Part shown: positions 1-9,418 of the stretch, in pieces | How positions within the stretch are numbered: the first letter of the stretch is position 1 | How the letters are laid out: each line of letters opens with the position of its first letter | NCBI RefSeq assembly: GCF_027923405.1 | Contig: NZ_BQYI01000001.1 | Span: forward strand, 4,194,501 to 4,258,500 | Direction: 5' to 3' | Length of the DNA: 64,000 bases | DNA from: Paenibacillus sp. YYML68 | GTDB taxonomy: Bacteria; Bacillota; Bacilli; Paenibacillales; NBRC-103111 | Translations under genes and position numbers: made by a program | The notes under the pieces: generated by a model | Database searches by the model: none | Told to the model about the DNA's origin: nothing | Seen by the model: the letters and a program-made list of their open reading frames with translations, nothing else

Positions 1-1510
1 CTCTTCTTCCGCGTGCTGCTCGGCTCCTGACCGTCATACTCGTGCTCATGTCCACCCACAGTCTGGAGCAAACGGTGACCCACTATGAGTCGCGGATGGA
101 ATTCATCCGCAACCAGATGCTCAACCTGTATTACAACGAGAAGCTGCGTCTGGTGCACAACCAGTTCGTGACGGGGCAAGGCAAGAACGTTAACTATTTA
201 CTCGTAAGCGAGGTGTGGACGACGATCCGCAGCATGAATGCGAACCCGCTCCTTCCGCTCGATAATACTTCGGCAGATGCTTCATGCGATCTCGCAGCAG
301 AAGCCGCCGAAGCCAGGCAGCACGCGACCGATTGCCGAGCTCGACCGCATTCAACAGAAGCTGACCGAGTACATGTCCTCGATCCGTCATATGGATCTTG
401 ACGATTCATTCGAAGCAGCCTGTTCCGAGCGGAGGCGAGCTGACGGACAGCCCGTTCACGCTCATTCTGTAGCAGCTTCGTCTGCGCTCGAAGGCGATGC
501 CGGAGACGACGATGTCGCCGGTGAAGGCGTCGTATTTTATACGCGAATATATTGATCTGGCCGTCGCTGAACGGTTCCCACAGTCGAGGACGCTGCAGCT
601 GGAGCATGATGAGATCGTGACGGTGCTGTTCGGAGAGGCGGAGCCTAGCGTGCTGATGCCTAAGCTGAACGCGCTGAAGCAGGTGTTCGATCGCGATACG
701 GATTACTATGTCGTGACGATTGCGGTTAGCAGTCGCTATGAGAAGCCGTCACAATTCCAGCAGGCGTATGGAGAGGTGCGGGGGCTGGTGCTACAGCGCA
801 GTCTGCAGGCGGCTACCGAGATTATGACGGAGAAGCGTCCGTCTAGCGAGCATGCGCCCGTCTCCGCGCAGCAGGAGCAGACGCTCTACACCCACATCCG
901 CGAAGGCAATACGAGGCTCACTCAGGAGCTGCTGACCGCCATCGTCGAGCAGATAGACAAGAAGGGCGCGACTGCGCACCAATTCCAGCAGCTCGCGCTG
1001 CGCCTGATAGAGATGCTCGGCGAATGGAGCAGCAAGCAGCAGTTGGAGCTCGCAGACGACTTCGACCTGACGGCGGCGCACGCGATCCGCCAGTGCTTCA
1101 CGAAGGAGGAGCTGCTCGCCTACCTGCAGCGGACGTCCGCCGAGGCCGCCGAGCAGTTCGAGTCGGCGAAGAGCCGTAAGGATGTGCCGCTTGAGGTCGT
1201 CTTCCACTACATGGAGAGCCAGCTCGCCGAGGACATCTCGCTCGAGCAAGCCGCCGAGCGGCTGAGCTGGTCGAGCGGATATTTATCCAACTACATCAAG
1301 CAGAAGACGGGGCAGACGTTCAGCGAGCATCTGCAGACGCTGCGCATGAACCGGGCGATGGAGCTGCTGGGCAGCACGAACAAGCCTGTGAAGGACATCG
1401 CCGCCAGTGTCGGCTACTACAATGTGACGTCCTTCAATCGGCTATTCAAGAAGACTACCGGCTTGTCGCCGGGGGATTATCGGAAGCGGGTGAGCTTGGG
1501 GGTGGAATAA
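1..1510 (+). pseudogene. Decayed AraC-family membrane regulator
   Basis: The last ~335 codons (from about 497) are intact. They end in two AraC-type helix-turn-helix motifs (LEQAAERLSWSSGYLSNYIKQ and VKDIAASVGYYNVTSFNRLFK). Paenibacillus proteins of this kind have an N-terminal membrane-anchored sensor. Here that part is scattered over three frames. A membrane-segment frame (LFFRVLLGS) runs into a stop at 28-30. The next frame carries the extracellular part (MSTHSLEQTVTHYESRMEF) from about 25 to 265. A third (LRQMLHAISQQK...) runs from about 262 to 400. From about 420 the final frame (GGELTDSPFTLIL) meets an in-frame TAG at 470-472, which a single C-to-T change from CAG would explain. All damage lies in the first 480 bases, so decay and poor sequence are both possible. 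The gene begins before the window. A shortened DNA-binding product could start at 497. Confidence 0.7.
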
Positions 1511-1529
1511 CACCAAGAAGTCAGTTCTA

Positions 1530-3053
1530 TTAAACCTGATTTTCCGATTTAAGAAATTGATACAGCTCAATCAATTTATCATAAACACTCTCATCATATG
1601 GCTTATACATTCTAGCAGTATCATAAAATCGGATTGCTCTTGAATATTCACCCTTTGACTTTTCTTTTTCGGCAACCCATAATGCTAATTCTGCTATACG
1701 TGTCATTGTTCGTTCCTTCAGTTCAATGAACCATCTGTCATACACTCCCGGCAAAAAGTTCGTCTCTGGAACTCTGCTTAATAGTTTTAACGCTTCAACG
1801 TATTTCGTATGGTCATTTTGTTGAGTGTCAATTAACTTCATATTTTCAATGAGATCCACGATATCTGACTGAAGCTCACACTTTAACATGACATGTTCAT
1901 GATCTGTATGTAATAGCGTCACATGCGGCAGAGGCACGAACAAGAGCTTCTTCAAGTAATTCAAGTATACCTTCAAATTACGAAGTGCTGTCTTTAATGG
2001 AACGTCTGGGAACAGCGCGTCGCATATTTCTTCTCTCGTACAGGACGGGTGAAAGGTTAAGTAAATTAAGATGTTTTTGGAGTAACGTTGGTTCCATCCA
2101 TCTATGTGCTCTTCACCGTTAATCTGAACTCGGAATGAGTGTATCAAGTCCACTCGTAATGAAATGGTCGATTCAAGCTTGACAGCAGCCTGATAAAATA
2201 ACGTGCTAACGACTTTCGTGAGATCTATCCCGAGGGGTGGTGACTCTGAAGGCAGCATCGTTTCAGGATTGCTTAAGAAATTGTATATTGTTGTCGCCGT
2301 CATTTCCGGTTGGTCAACAAACGTCATATTACTTGAGCTGTTTATGACTCGAAATACACCATGCGGAGCAAGCTTTGACGCAATCTCGATGATGCTCGGT
2401 GGATAAAGCTGATCCTTCTCCCCAGCGATAAAAAGTGTAGGGTGCTTAATATTCGATACAAGCTGGAGCTGTTCAGATGCAGAGTACAGCTCCATGATAC
2501 TAAAGTAGCATTCATAGGTTGTCCTGGAATAGCAACGTATGATTTTATTTACCTCCGGGCTATTAACAGGTTCTAATGTAATATGTTTTGCGATTTCTAT
2601 ACCAACTGGCACTAGTGAACCATTATCTGCAATTTTTTTCCGAAACTCTCTTCCTCTTTCTAGTACAGACTTTGGAAGAACGAAAGTCGCGCCGATAAAG
2701 GCCATCGATTTTACGTAATGTGGAAACTTAAGCGCTAACAAAGCTGATACATTAGTTCCTAGTCCATGTGCCACGATATTAAATGAAGTTAGTTCTAAAA
2801 ATGCAACTAAGGCTCCGATATCCTCTACGAATCCATCAAATGTCGGTTTAGTTGCCAAGTCATCACTCTGACCATGTCCGCTTAAATCAAGAACTACGAT
2901 GCGATAATATTTTCTAAGAATAGGAATCATGCGTTCCCAAAGCGTAGAATCTAGACCCATTCCATGAATAAGCAACAAAGTGTCTTCATTATATGTAATC
3001 GCTTCAAAGATTTCATAGTAAATTCGTCTATCATCCAACTTTAGGTAACTCAC
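1530..3053 (-). CDS. Alpha/beta-hydrolase-fold pseudoenzyme fused to a BTAD/SARP-like regulatory module
   Basis: Residues ~5-262 follow the alpha/beta-hydrolase fold: the oxyanion HGMG motif at 30-33, DLSGHGQSD at 56-64 and the acid-strand motif GEKDQLYP with Asp214. The nucleophile elbow, normally G-x-S-x-G, reads AHGLG at 95-99, so Gly97 replaces serine. No histidine stands where the catalytic one belongs (SSSNMTFVDQPE, 239-250). Residues ~300-372 resemble the winged-helix part of BTAD/SARP regulators, with the typical string TREEICDALFPD...LRNLKVYLNYLKKL. The remaining ~130 residues are helical, TPR/BTAD-like. I infer a ligand-sensing regulator rather than an enzyme. The start is GTG, with GGGGGAG seven bases upstream. 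The gene is AT-richer than its neighbours, which suggests transfer. The target is unknown. Confidence 0.7.
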   Translation of the reverse strand: MSYLKLDDRRIYYEIFEAITYNEDTLLLIHGMGLDSTLWERMIPILRKYYRIVVLDLSGHGQSDDLATKPTFDGFVEDIGALVAFLELTSFNIVAHGLGTNVSALLALKFPHYVKSMAFIGATFVLPKSVLERGREFRKKIADNGSLVPVGIEIAKHITLEPVNSPEVNKIIRCYSRTTYECYFSIMELYSASEQLQLVSNIKHPTLFIAGEKDQLYPPSIIEIASKLAPHGVFRVINSSSNMTFVDQPEMTATTIYNFLSNPETMLPSESPPLGIDLTKVVSTLFYQAAVKLESTISLRVDLIHSFRVQINGEEHIDGWNQRYSKNILIYLTFHPSCTREEICDALFPDVPLKTALRNLKVYLNYLKKLLFVPLPHVTLLHTDHEHVMLKCELQSDIVDLIENMKLIDTQQNDHTKYVEALKLLSRVPETNFLPGVYDRWFIELKERTMTRIAELALWVAEKEKSKGEYSRAIRFYDTARMYKPYDESVYDKLIELYQFLKSENQV

Positions 3054-3134
3054 ATAGACTCCCCCAGCTGTTATTCACAATGAAAGTAATATTTATATTG
3101 TATATGAAAAAACAACCAGTAACCAGTAGCCAGT

Positions 3135-3182
3135 AAGCAAAAACACCCCCTAGCGCGAATTCACTCCTCGCCATAGGGGGCA
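3135..3182 (-). terminator. Terminator of the sulfatase operon
   Basis: An inverted repeat (CCCCCTA ... TAGGGGG, with an inner GCG/CGC pair) lies just beyond the last gene of the leftward operon. On the minus strand it is followed by GTGTTTTTGC. This fits an intrinsic terminator. Confidence 0.6.
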
Positions 3183-3232
3183 TATTGGAACAAGCTCCAT
3201 AGTACCATGCGACTGACTTGATCGGATCACCC

Positions 3233-4765
3233 TTACTTCCTCGTCAACGTCTTCACAATCCCTTCGTTCCTCAGTAGCCGCTGCAGCTTCGCCATGTTGT
3301 CCGCCTGCATAAGCTGGTAGCCCGTTACCGTGTACTCCGGCTGCTCCAGCTCCTCGTAGCTGATCTTCGTCACCTCCGACTGCCACGTCTTCAGACGCGA
3401 GAGCAGCTCGTCTCTCACCGCTCCATAGGCAGGGTCCGCGAACAAGTTATTCATCTCCTGCGGGTCCGTCTCCAGGTGGTACAGCTCTCCCTCCACGACA
3501 TCATCGCGGAACATCGACGTATACTTCAGATAATGGTCATGAAGCAGCCGATCGTGGATGTCCTCCTGATTCGGGTACCAGGTGAGCTTCCACGGTCCCT
3601 TGCGAATCATCAGCGCGGGCTTCGTCTGCAGTCCTCCAGCGAAGAAGTGGGCGAATACCTCCGACTTCCCAGCACCCTCCTCCTTCTCCAGCAGCGGAAG
3701 CAGCGACCTCCCCTGCACACGGCCCGGCACCGCCATGCCTCCAGCATCCAGCAGCGTCGGCATAATATCTACGATTTCCGCGAAGTCGTCGTATGTGCCC
3801 TTATACTTGGAATGCGGGAGCTTGATCATCAGCGGGATCTTCATCACTTCCTCGTACATGACCCCCCACTTCTCGATGAAGCCATGCTCGCCCATCATGC
3901 TGCCGTGGTCCGACGTAAAGACGATGATCGACTGATCATAGAGACCCAGCTGCTTCAGCTTGTCGATCACCTGCCCGACTCGGTCGTCGACATGAGTGAT
4001 CAGGCCGTAGTAGCTGGCGATTGATTGGCGGTAGTCCTCCTCCGTCAATCGGTCGAAGCCGCGGGCGTGGTAATAATAACGGTTCGTCAGAGGCTTCGTC
4101 CGCAGATCCTCATTCCAGCTCGCAGGCAGCGGCATGTCGGAGTACGCATACATCGAGGCATACGGCTCCGTTGGAAAATACGGCGTATGCGGATCGAGCA
4201 GCGACAAGCGATGGAACAACGGTCTATCGCTGTCCTTCAGCTGATCCAGTCGGCTCACATACGCCTCGGTCATGATCGAGTCAGGCGTATCCTCAGGCCG
4301 CATCGCATTGACACCGTGCATGACGAGCGAGATTTCCCCCTGATTCTTGTGAAACACGCTCCGATTCAGCGCCTCTTGATTGTCCGGTCCGAAGACGCTG
4401 GCTTGGACGCCTGGACGCGGATAATGCTCCTCGAAGCCGAAGCTGCCGGGCGTGTTGAAGTGAATTTTGCCATAATTGATCGTATGGTACCCGCCTCTGC
4501 TCATCACTTCATACAGGGACTGCTCATCCTCGATCGGCGCGAAGCCATTGTCCAGCACGCCATGACTGAAGCCGTATCGTCCTGTAGCCAGACTCGTACG
4601 AGCCGGAGCGCACATCGGACAATTCGTATAGGCGTTCGTGAAGACGGCGCAATCTTCGGCCAGCGCATCCAGATGCGGGGTACGTACAATCGGATGACCC
4701 ATGAAGCCCAATGCATCAGCACGCAGCTCGTCCGTCATTATAAAAAAGATATGTGGCTTATGCAT
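3233..4765 (-). CDS. Sulfatase, type I (formylglycine-dependent)
   Basis: A family S1 sulfatase of 510 residues, which hydrolyses sulfate esters, probably on sugars. The N-terminal metal site MTDELRADALG (10-20) and the maturation motif CAPAR (Cys52 to be converted to formylglycine, then LATGRY) are intact. FTSDHGSMMGEHG supplies the C-terminal-side metal ligands. No signal peptide is visible, so it should act in the cytoplasm on imported substrate. The start has GGAGAGGAG about ten bases upstream. It is the last gene of a six-gene leftward operon and lies 45 bases behind another sulfatase. The two differ around the cysteine (CAPAR versus CMPSR), which suggests different sulfate positions. 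No sulfatase-maturing enzyme gene is in the window. The exact substrate cannot be read from sequence. Confidence 0.88.
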   Translation of the reverse strand: MHKPHIFFIMTDELRADALGFMGHPIVRTPHLDALAEDCAVFTNAYTNCPMCAPARTSLATGRYGFSHGVLDNGFAPIEDEQSLYEVMSRGGYHTINYGKIHFNTPGSFGFEEHYPRPGVQASVFGPDNQEALNRSVFHKNQGEISLVMHGVNAMRPEDTPDSIMTEAYVSRLDQLKDSDRPLFHRLSLLDPHTPYFPTEPYASMYAYSDMPLPASWNEDLRTKPLTNRYYYHARGFDRLTEEDYRQSIASYYGLITHVDDRVGQVIDKLKQLGLYDQSIIVFTSDHGSMMGEHGFIEKWGVMYEEVMKIPLMIKLPHSKYKGTYDDFAEIVDIMPTLLDAGGMAVPGRVQGRSLLPLLEKEEGAGKSEVFAHFFAGGLQTKPALMIRKGPWKLTWYPNQEDIHDRLLHDHYLKYTSMFRDDVVEGELYHLETDPQEMNNLFADPAYGAVRDELLSRLKTWQSEVTKISYEELEQPEYTVTGYQLMQADNMAKLQRLLRNEGIVKTLTRK

Positions 4766-4810
4766 AATTCATACGCTCCTCTCCTCCATGCTCACGTGCG
4801 GCTCATGCGT

Positions 4811-6373
4811 CTACACGATCCACTGTCTACGCGGCAGCGGGTCCTCCGTCTCGATCAACGCATCCAGCATCATCTGGAACAGCCGTTCACGTACACTCGG
4901 CTTCAGCAAGTCCGGCCATAAGTTGTGCAGCTCCTCCGGGTCCTTCTCCAGATCGAAGCATTCGGCATAGGTGTAGCTAGGCATATAGGTGAATCGATAT
5001 TGATCGGTAATGATCGATTTCATATGGAACTCGGTCGAGGTCTTGTTAATGACATTGGCTTCGCCCTCTATCTCCAAATTCAAGTGATAGGGCTCATGCC
5101 GATGCTCGATGAGCGCATAGCTGCGATTGCCCTTCGTCTCCCCTGCAGCTACATGACGAAGCGTCGTCCCCTGCACCCCGTACGGTAACGGGTCCGCACC
5201 CGCTGCATCGAGCAGCGTCGGTACCACATCGATGAGACTCGCGACCGAGCTGACACGGCGTCCTTCACTCGCCACACCCGGCCAGCGCACGATGAGCGGC
5301 ACCCGTGTCAAGCCTCGCGTATGCACGGCTCCCTTCAGCCATAGGCTGTGATCGCCGAGCCACTCCCCATGATCGGAGGTGAAGACGATGATCGTATTGT
5401 CGTACAAGCCCCGCTGCTTCAACGCCTCGACGATGCGCCCGATACAATCGTCCACGAGCGTGACATTGCCGTAGTAGTGCGCGATAATCTCCCGCTCCTT
5501 CTCCTCCGAGATCGACGCCCAATGTCCACGGTTCAAGTAATGTCCAACATGACTCGGCGGCTGCTCCCCCCACTCCCCGGCTCGACGGACAGGCAGCGGC
5601 ATGTCCTCTGGCCGGTACATGTCGCAGTACGGCTTCGGCGGATTGAACGGCTCATGAGGCTCCTGGAAGCCAACCCACGCATAGAAGGGCTGGTCCGCAT
5701 CGCCCGATGCTCCGTCGATGAACTCGATCGTCTTCTCCGTAATCCATGTGGACGAATGCAGCTCTAATGGAACGGCCGACTTCCAGCTCGGATAGCGAGG
5801 GTCTGTCGGCTCCAGCGCAGCATCTTGGGCGAATAAGCGAACGTGCTCCGGATGCTCGCGATGCACCCACAGCCCGTAATGCCCGCCGTACATGCCGTAG
5901 CTGCCGTGTCCCATCGACATCTGCACGTGATCGAAGCCGTAATATGGACCCTGGAACTGGCTCCAATACGCCCAGCAGTCGTCGTGCGAGACTCCGTTGT
6001 TCACCTGTACCGCCTCTGGATGGAGCGCCGGATCTCCTGTGTACGGTGTGAAGTGCGCCTTGCCGATCAGGCCGGTCCGATAGCCGCGCTGCTTCAACAG
6101 CTCGGCTATCGTCGTCTCCTCCTCACGAAGTGGGATGCCGTTCCGATATAGCTTATGCGCTCGGTTGTATCTGCCGGTCAGCAAGGTTGCCCGAGAAGGC
6201 ATGCACAGCGGATGTGTGCAATGCGCATTCTCGAACAGCACCCCCTCCTGTGCCAATTGATCCAGATGCGGCGTCCGAACGACACGGTTGCCATAGCAGG
6301 CCAAGCTGTCTGCCCGCTGCTGGTCGGTATGAATGAATAAGATGTTCGGCTGTTGCTGCCGTTGCTCCGTCAT
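4811..6373 (-). CDS. Sulfatase, type I (formylglycine-dependent)
   Basis: A second S1-family sulfatase, 520 residues. The metal-binding start reads FIHTDQQRADSLACYGN (14-30). The formylglycine motif is CMPSR with Cys57, followed by ATLLTGRY. FTSDHGEWLGDH is the later metal/substrate segment. It has no signal peptide. AAAGGGGAG lies six bases before the ATG. It sits 47 bases behind the galactonate dehydratase gene and 45 ahead of the other sulfatase, so it is cotranscribed with them. Together the two enzymes would strip sulfate from a sugar brought in by the adjacent transporter. Substrate position is unknown. Confidence 0.88.
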   Translation of the reverse strand: MTEQRQQQPNILFIHTDQQRADSLACYGNRVVRTPHLDQLAQEGVLFENAHCTHPLCMPSRATLLTGRYNRAHKLYRNGIPLREEETTIAELLKQRGYRTGLIGKAHFTPYTGDPALHPEAVQVNNGVSHDDCWAYWSQFQGPYYGFDHVQMSMGHGSYGMYGGHYGLWVHREHPEHVRLFAQDAALEPTDPRYPSWKSAVPLELHSSTWITEKTIEFIDGASGDADQPFYAWVGFQEPHEPFNPPKPYCDMYRPEDMPLPVRRAGEWGEQPPSHVGHYLNRGHWASISEEKEREIIAHYYGNVTLVDDCIGRIVEALKQRGLYDNTIIVFTSDHGEWLGDHSLWLKGAVHTRGLTRVPLIVRWPGVASEGRRVSSVASLIDVVPTLLDAAGADPLPYGVQGTTLRHVAAGETKGNRSYALIEHRHEPYHLNLEIEGEANVINKTSTEFHMKSIITDQYRFTYMPSYTYAECFDLEKDPEELHNLWPDLLKPSVRERLFQMMLDALIETEDPLPRRQWIV

Positions 6374-6420
6374 GACAGACTCCCCTTTCCTATGTAAAAA
6401 TGACTGCTTTCACTCCGACC

Positions 6421-7539
6421 CTACCATTCTGCGAAGGAGCCGTCATCCTCGTGCCGCCACGTCGGCGATTCCCATTCCCCCGAGTAGCGAAGTGCCTCGA
6501 CCTTTTCCTCATCCAGCTCAATGCCGAGGCCCGGCTTCTGCGACAGCTCGATATAGCCCTTCTCGCATACGAACGGCTCCTTCAGATAGTCCTGACCTAG
6601 CGTAACATGCTCCTGTGCCAAGAAGTTCGATGCATGGGCGGACACCTGGAGGCTGGCAGCCAGATTGATCGGCCCCAGCGGATTGTGCGGTGCGAAGCCC
6701 GCATAATACACCTCCGCCATCGCCGCGATTCTGCGCGCCTCGGAGATACCGCCGCAATGGGCAAGGTCGGGCTGAACGATCGCAGCCGCCTGCTTCTCCA
6801 GCACCTCGCGGAAATCCCATCGACTGTACAGCCGCTCACCCGTGGCGATCGGAATGGACGTCGAGCGGGCGATCGTCGCGAGCGTATCGACATTTTGCGG
6901 CAGACACGGCTCTTCAATGAACAACGGGTAACAGCCCTCCAGCTCCTTGGCAAGCCGGATCGCCATTGCCGGACTCACCCGACCGTGAAAGTCGATCGCC
7001 ATGTCGATATCCGGTCCGATCGCATCCCGGATCGTCTCCATCCGTTGCAGCTGCTTCTTGACATAGGACATCGGCTCGAGGAAGTGCGCCTTCTCCGACA
7101 GTACCGTCTTCACGAGCGTGAAGCCTCTCTGCACGGCCCGCTGCGCCTGCGCGCGGAGCTCCTCCAACGATTCCCCATCGACGTGGGTGTACAGCTTGAT
7201 GCGGTCCCGCACCTTCCCGCCCAGCAGCGTATAGACCGGCACGCCGAGCGACTTCCCGAGAATGTCCCACAGCGCTTGATCGATGCCGCTGATCGCACTG
7301 GTCAAGATCGGACCGCCGCGGTAAAAGGTTCCCCGGTACATCGTCTGCCACAGCCGCTCGATGTCTCTTGGATCTTGACCGATCAGATGCGGCTCCAGCT
7401 CCTTCACAGCCATCTCCACCGTTCTGGAGCGTCCCTCGATCACTGCTTCCCCGAGCCCGGTGATGCCCTCATCGGTATGAATGCGCAGGAAGGAGAAGCG
7501 TGGTCGTACATGAATGATTCCTAGTCTCGTTATTTTCAA
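6421..7539 (-). CDS. dgoD: D-galactonate dehydratase-type enolase-superfamily enzyme
   Basis: A mandelate racemase/muconate lactonizing enzyme of the galactonate-dehydratase type. It removes water from a sugar acid, giving 2-keto-3-deoxygalactonate in E. coli DgoD. I place the start at a TTG (7537-7539) eight bases behind AAGGAG; an earlier GTG at 7548 overlaps that ribosome site. From this start (372 residues) the metal ligands and catalytic residues fall at Asp183, His185, Glu209, Glu235 and His285, which as I recall is exactly the E. coli DgoD numbering. The tail WRHEDDGSFAEW also resembles DgoD. It lies between the sugar permeases and two sulfatases, so the pathway probably runs through a desulfated galactose-type sugar acid. 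The substrate could be another aldonate. Confidence 0.82.
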   Translation of the reverse strand: MKITRLGIIHVRPRFSFLRIHTDEGITGLGEAVIEGRSRTVEMAVKELEPHLIGQDPRDIERLWQTMYRGTFYRGGPILTSAISGIDQALWDILGKSLGVPVYTLLGGKVRDRIKLYTHVDGESLEELRAQAQRAVQRGFTLVKTVLSEKAHFLEPMSYVKKQLQRMETIRDAIGPDIDMAIDFHGRVSPAMAIRLAKELEGCYPLFIEEPCLPQNVDTLATIARSTSIPIATGERLYSRWDFREVLEKQAAAIVQPDLAHCGGISEARRIAAMAEVYYAGFAPHNPLGPINLAASLQVSAHASNFLAQEHVTLGQDYLKEPFVCEKGYIELSQKPGLGIELDEEKVEALRYSGEWESPTWRHEDDGSFAEW

Positions 7540-7605
7540 GCTCAGCACTCCTTATCCATATTCAACGCGTTCGCTCGCCTGCTAAGCGGCAAGCCCCTTT
7601 ACGCT

Positions 7606-8439
7606 TTACCCTTTAACTGCACCTGCCAGGCCTTCGATGAACGACCGCTGGAGCAGCAGGAATACAATCAGAATCGGCAGCACCGACAGCAGCGCGCCTG
7701 CCGCGAAGCCCGACCAATCGACGGAGAACTCGCCGAAGAACGAGTACATGCCGACACCAAGCGTTCGTAATTCGGGCTTGCTTAGAGTGAAGATCAGAGG
7801 CAGCAGGAACGAATTCCACGCCCCGATAAAATTAAAGATCGTCACCGTCCCGATGACCGGAGCCGACAGCGGGAACATCACCTTGACGAACGTGGTTAGA
7901 AATCCAGCGCCATCCATCCGCGCCGACTCCTCCAGCTCAACCGGCACCTTCGCAAAGAAGCCCATAAACAGTAGGATCGCCACGATATGAGCCGGTCCAG
8001 CCTCGGCAAGAATAATGCCCGTGAGCGTATTGTTCAGCCCCATCGCATGGATCAGCTTGAACACCGGGATGACCACGACTCCCTTCGGCAGAAACATCGT
8101 GGCGACCAGAATGCCGACGATCCACCTCTTGCCGGGCATATTCCCTCTGCCCAGTGCGTAGCCCGAAGTGGCCGAGATCAGTACCACCAGGGCGACAACC
8201 GATACGGAGATCACCAGTGTATTGAGGAAGTACGTATCGAAATTCGCCCGCTCCCATGCTCTGCCGAAGTTGCTGAGCGTCCATGTCTTGGGCCAGAGGC
8301 TCAGTCCGTCCATCAGCATTTCGCTGCTCGTCTTGAACGAGGAGGAGATCATCCAGATGAACGGATACGACCATACAAGCGTAAGCAGGATGAAGAGGAT
8401 GTGCGTGCACATGCTTTTTAGGCGATGAATACTCGTCAT
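7606..8439 (-). CDS. Sugar ABC transporter permease, MalG type (CUT1)
   Basis: An inner-membrane permease of 277 residues with six predicted membrane spans. The ATPase-contact loop is typical (EESARMDGAGFLTTFVKVMFPL). GAGGGA precedes the ATG by nine bases. It pairs with the MalF-type permease 13 bases upstream and with the binding lipoprotein. No transport ATPase gene is present. CUT1 systems in Firmicutes often share one MsmX-like ATPase encoded elsewhere. Confidence 0.9.
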   Translation of the reverse strand: MTSIHRLKSMCTHILFILLTLVWSYPFIWMISSSFKTSSEMLMDGLSLWPKTWTLSNFGRAWERANFDTYFLNTLVISVSVVALVVLISATSGYALGRGNMPGKRWIVGILVATMFLPKGVVVIPVFKLIHAMGLNNTLTGIILAEAGPAHIVAILLFMGFFAKVPVELEESARMDGAGFLTTFVKVMFPLSAPVIGTVTIFNFIGAWNSFLLPLIFTLSKPELRTLGVGMYSFFGEFSVDWSGFAAGALLSVLPILIVFLLLQRSFIEGLAGAVKG

Positions 8440-8452
8440 AGCTGTTAATCCC

Positions 8453-9406
8453 TCACTTCCTTCTCAATGTGCGCACAACGACGCCTTGAACGAGCGTAAT
8501 CAGCATAATCGTCAGACCGAACACCAGCCCGGCCGCAGAAGCGAAGCCATAGCGAGGCAGAGACATCTCCGGGTTGAAGGCGTATCGGTACACGAACGTA
8601 TCGACGACGTCGGATGCATAGTTCGGTCCACCCTGCGTCAGAGCTTGAATCAGATCGAACGGATGCAGGCTCTGCATGAAGGTCAGCAGCAGAATGACCG
8701 CCCCGATCGGCGCGACCAGCGGCACCGTTATGGAGAAGAAGGTCCGCTGCCTCGACGCACCGTCGATCCTCGCCGCTTCATACAGATCCTGCGGGATCGT
8801 CTGCAGCGCGGCCAGCCAGTAGATCATGGTAATCCCAATGTTTTTCCATATCGAGATCCCAATCGCGGTCGGAAGCGCCAGCTTCTCCGAGCCGAGGAAG
8901 TTGATCGGCTCAGTCAGCAGGCCGCTGCCGAGCAGCGCTGCATTGATCGGTCCGCCTGCAGGATGCAGCAGCACGTTGAAGACGAGTCCGATCAGCGCCG
9001 TCGTCGTCACGACCGGGAGGAAGATCAGCAGCCGATACGCATTCCGTCCACGCAGCATCGCGTTATTCAGGACGATCGCAAGCAGTAGGGCTAGTGGATA
9101 TTGGATCGCCAGATGGGCCAGTGCGAAGACGTAGTTATTCGTGAAGGCGTTCCAGAAGTAAGGATTGCTCACAGTCTCCCGAAAGTTATCAAGACCGACG
9201 TAATCGGTCGCAGGACCGACCCCGTCCCAATTGAAGAATGCGTAGTAGATGCTCCCGGCCATCGGCCACAGCGTGAACAGGACGAACAGAATGAGCATGG
9301 GCATGATGAACACGTAATGCCAGGCATGACGACGGATACGTCGGAGGAGGAAGGTCTTGCCCTCCAGAGCAAGACCTTCCGGCGCAGCAGTTGTTACAGC
9401 ACTCAT
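8453..9406 (-). CDS. Sugar ABC transporter permease, MalF type (CUT1)
   Basis: The partner permease, 317 residues, with a cytoplasmic N-terminal stretch and six spans. Its EAA loop (LYEAARIDGASRQRTFFSITVPL) is intact. AAGGGGG lies seven bases before the ATG. It follows the binding-protein gene by 12 bases and precedes the MalG-type permease by 13, a tight operon. With its partner it should form the membrane channel for the sulfated oligosaccharide or sugar handled by the downstream enzymes. Confidence 0.9.
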   Translation of the reverse strand: MSAVTTAAPEGLALEGKTFLLRRIRRHAWHYVFIMPMLILFVLFTLWPMAGSIYYAFFNWDGVGPATDYVGLDNFRETVSNPYFWNAFTNNYVFALAHLAIQYPLALLLAIVLNNAMLRGRNAYRLLIFLPVVTTTALIGLVFNVLLHPAGGPINAALLGSGLLTEPINFLGSEKLALPTAIGISIWKNIGITMIYWLAALQTIPQDLYEAARIDGASRQRTFFSITVPLVAPIGAVILLLTFMQSLHPFDLIQALTQGGPNYASDVVDTFVYRYAFNPEMSLPRYGFASAAGLVFGLTIMLITLVQGVVVRTLRRK

Positions 9407-9418
9407 TGCAAGTCCCCC

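Noticed and set aside
4025-4921. 298-codon rightward frame opposite the sulfatases
   Set aside because: Basic, low-complexity translation with no recognisable domain, antisense to two clear sulfatase genes.
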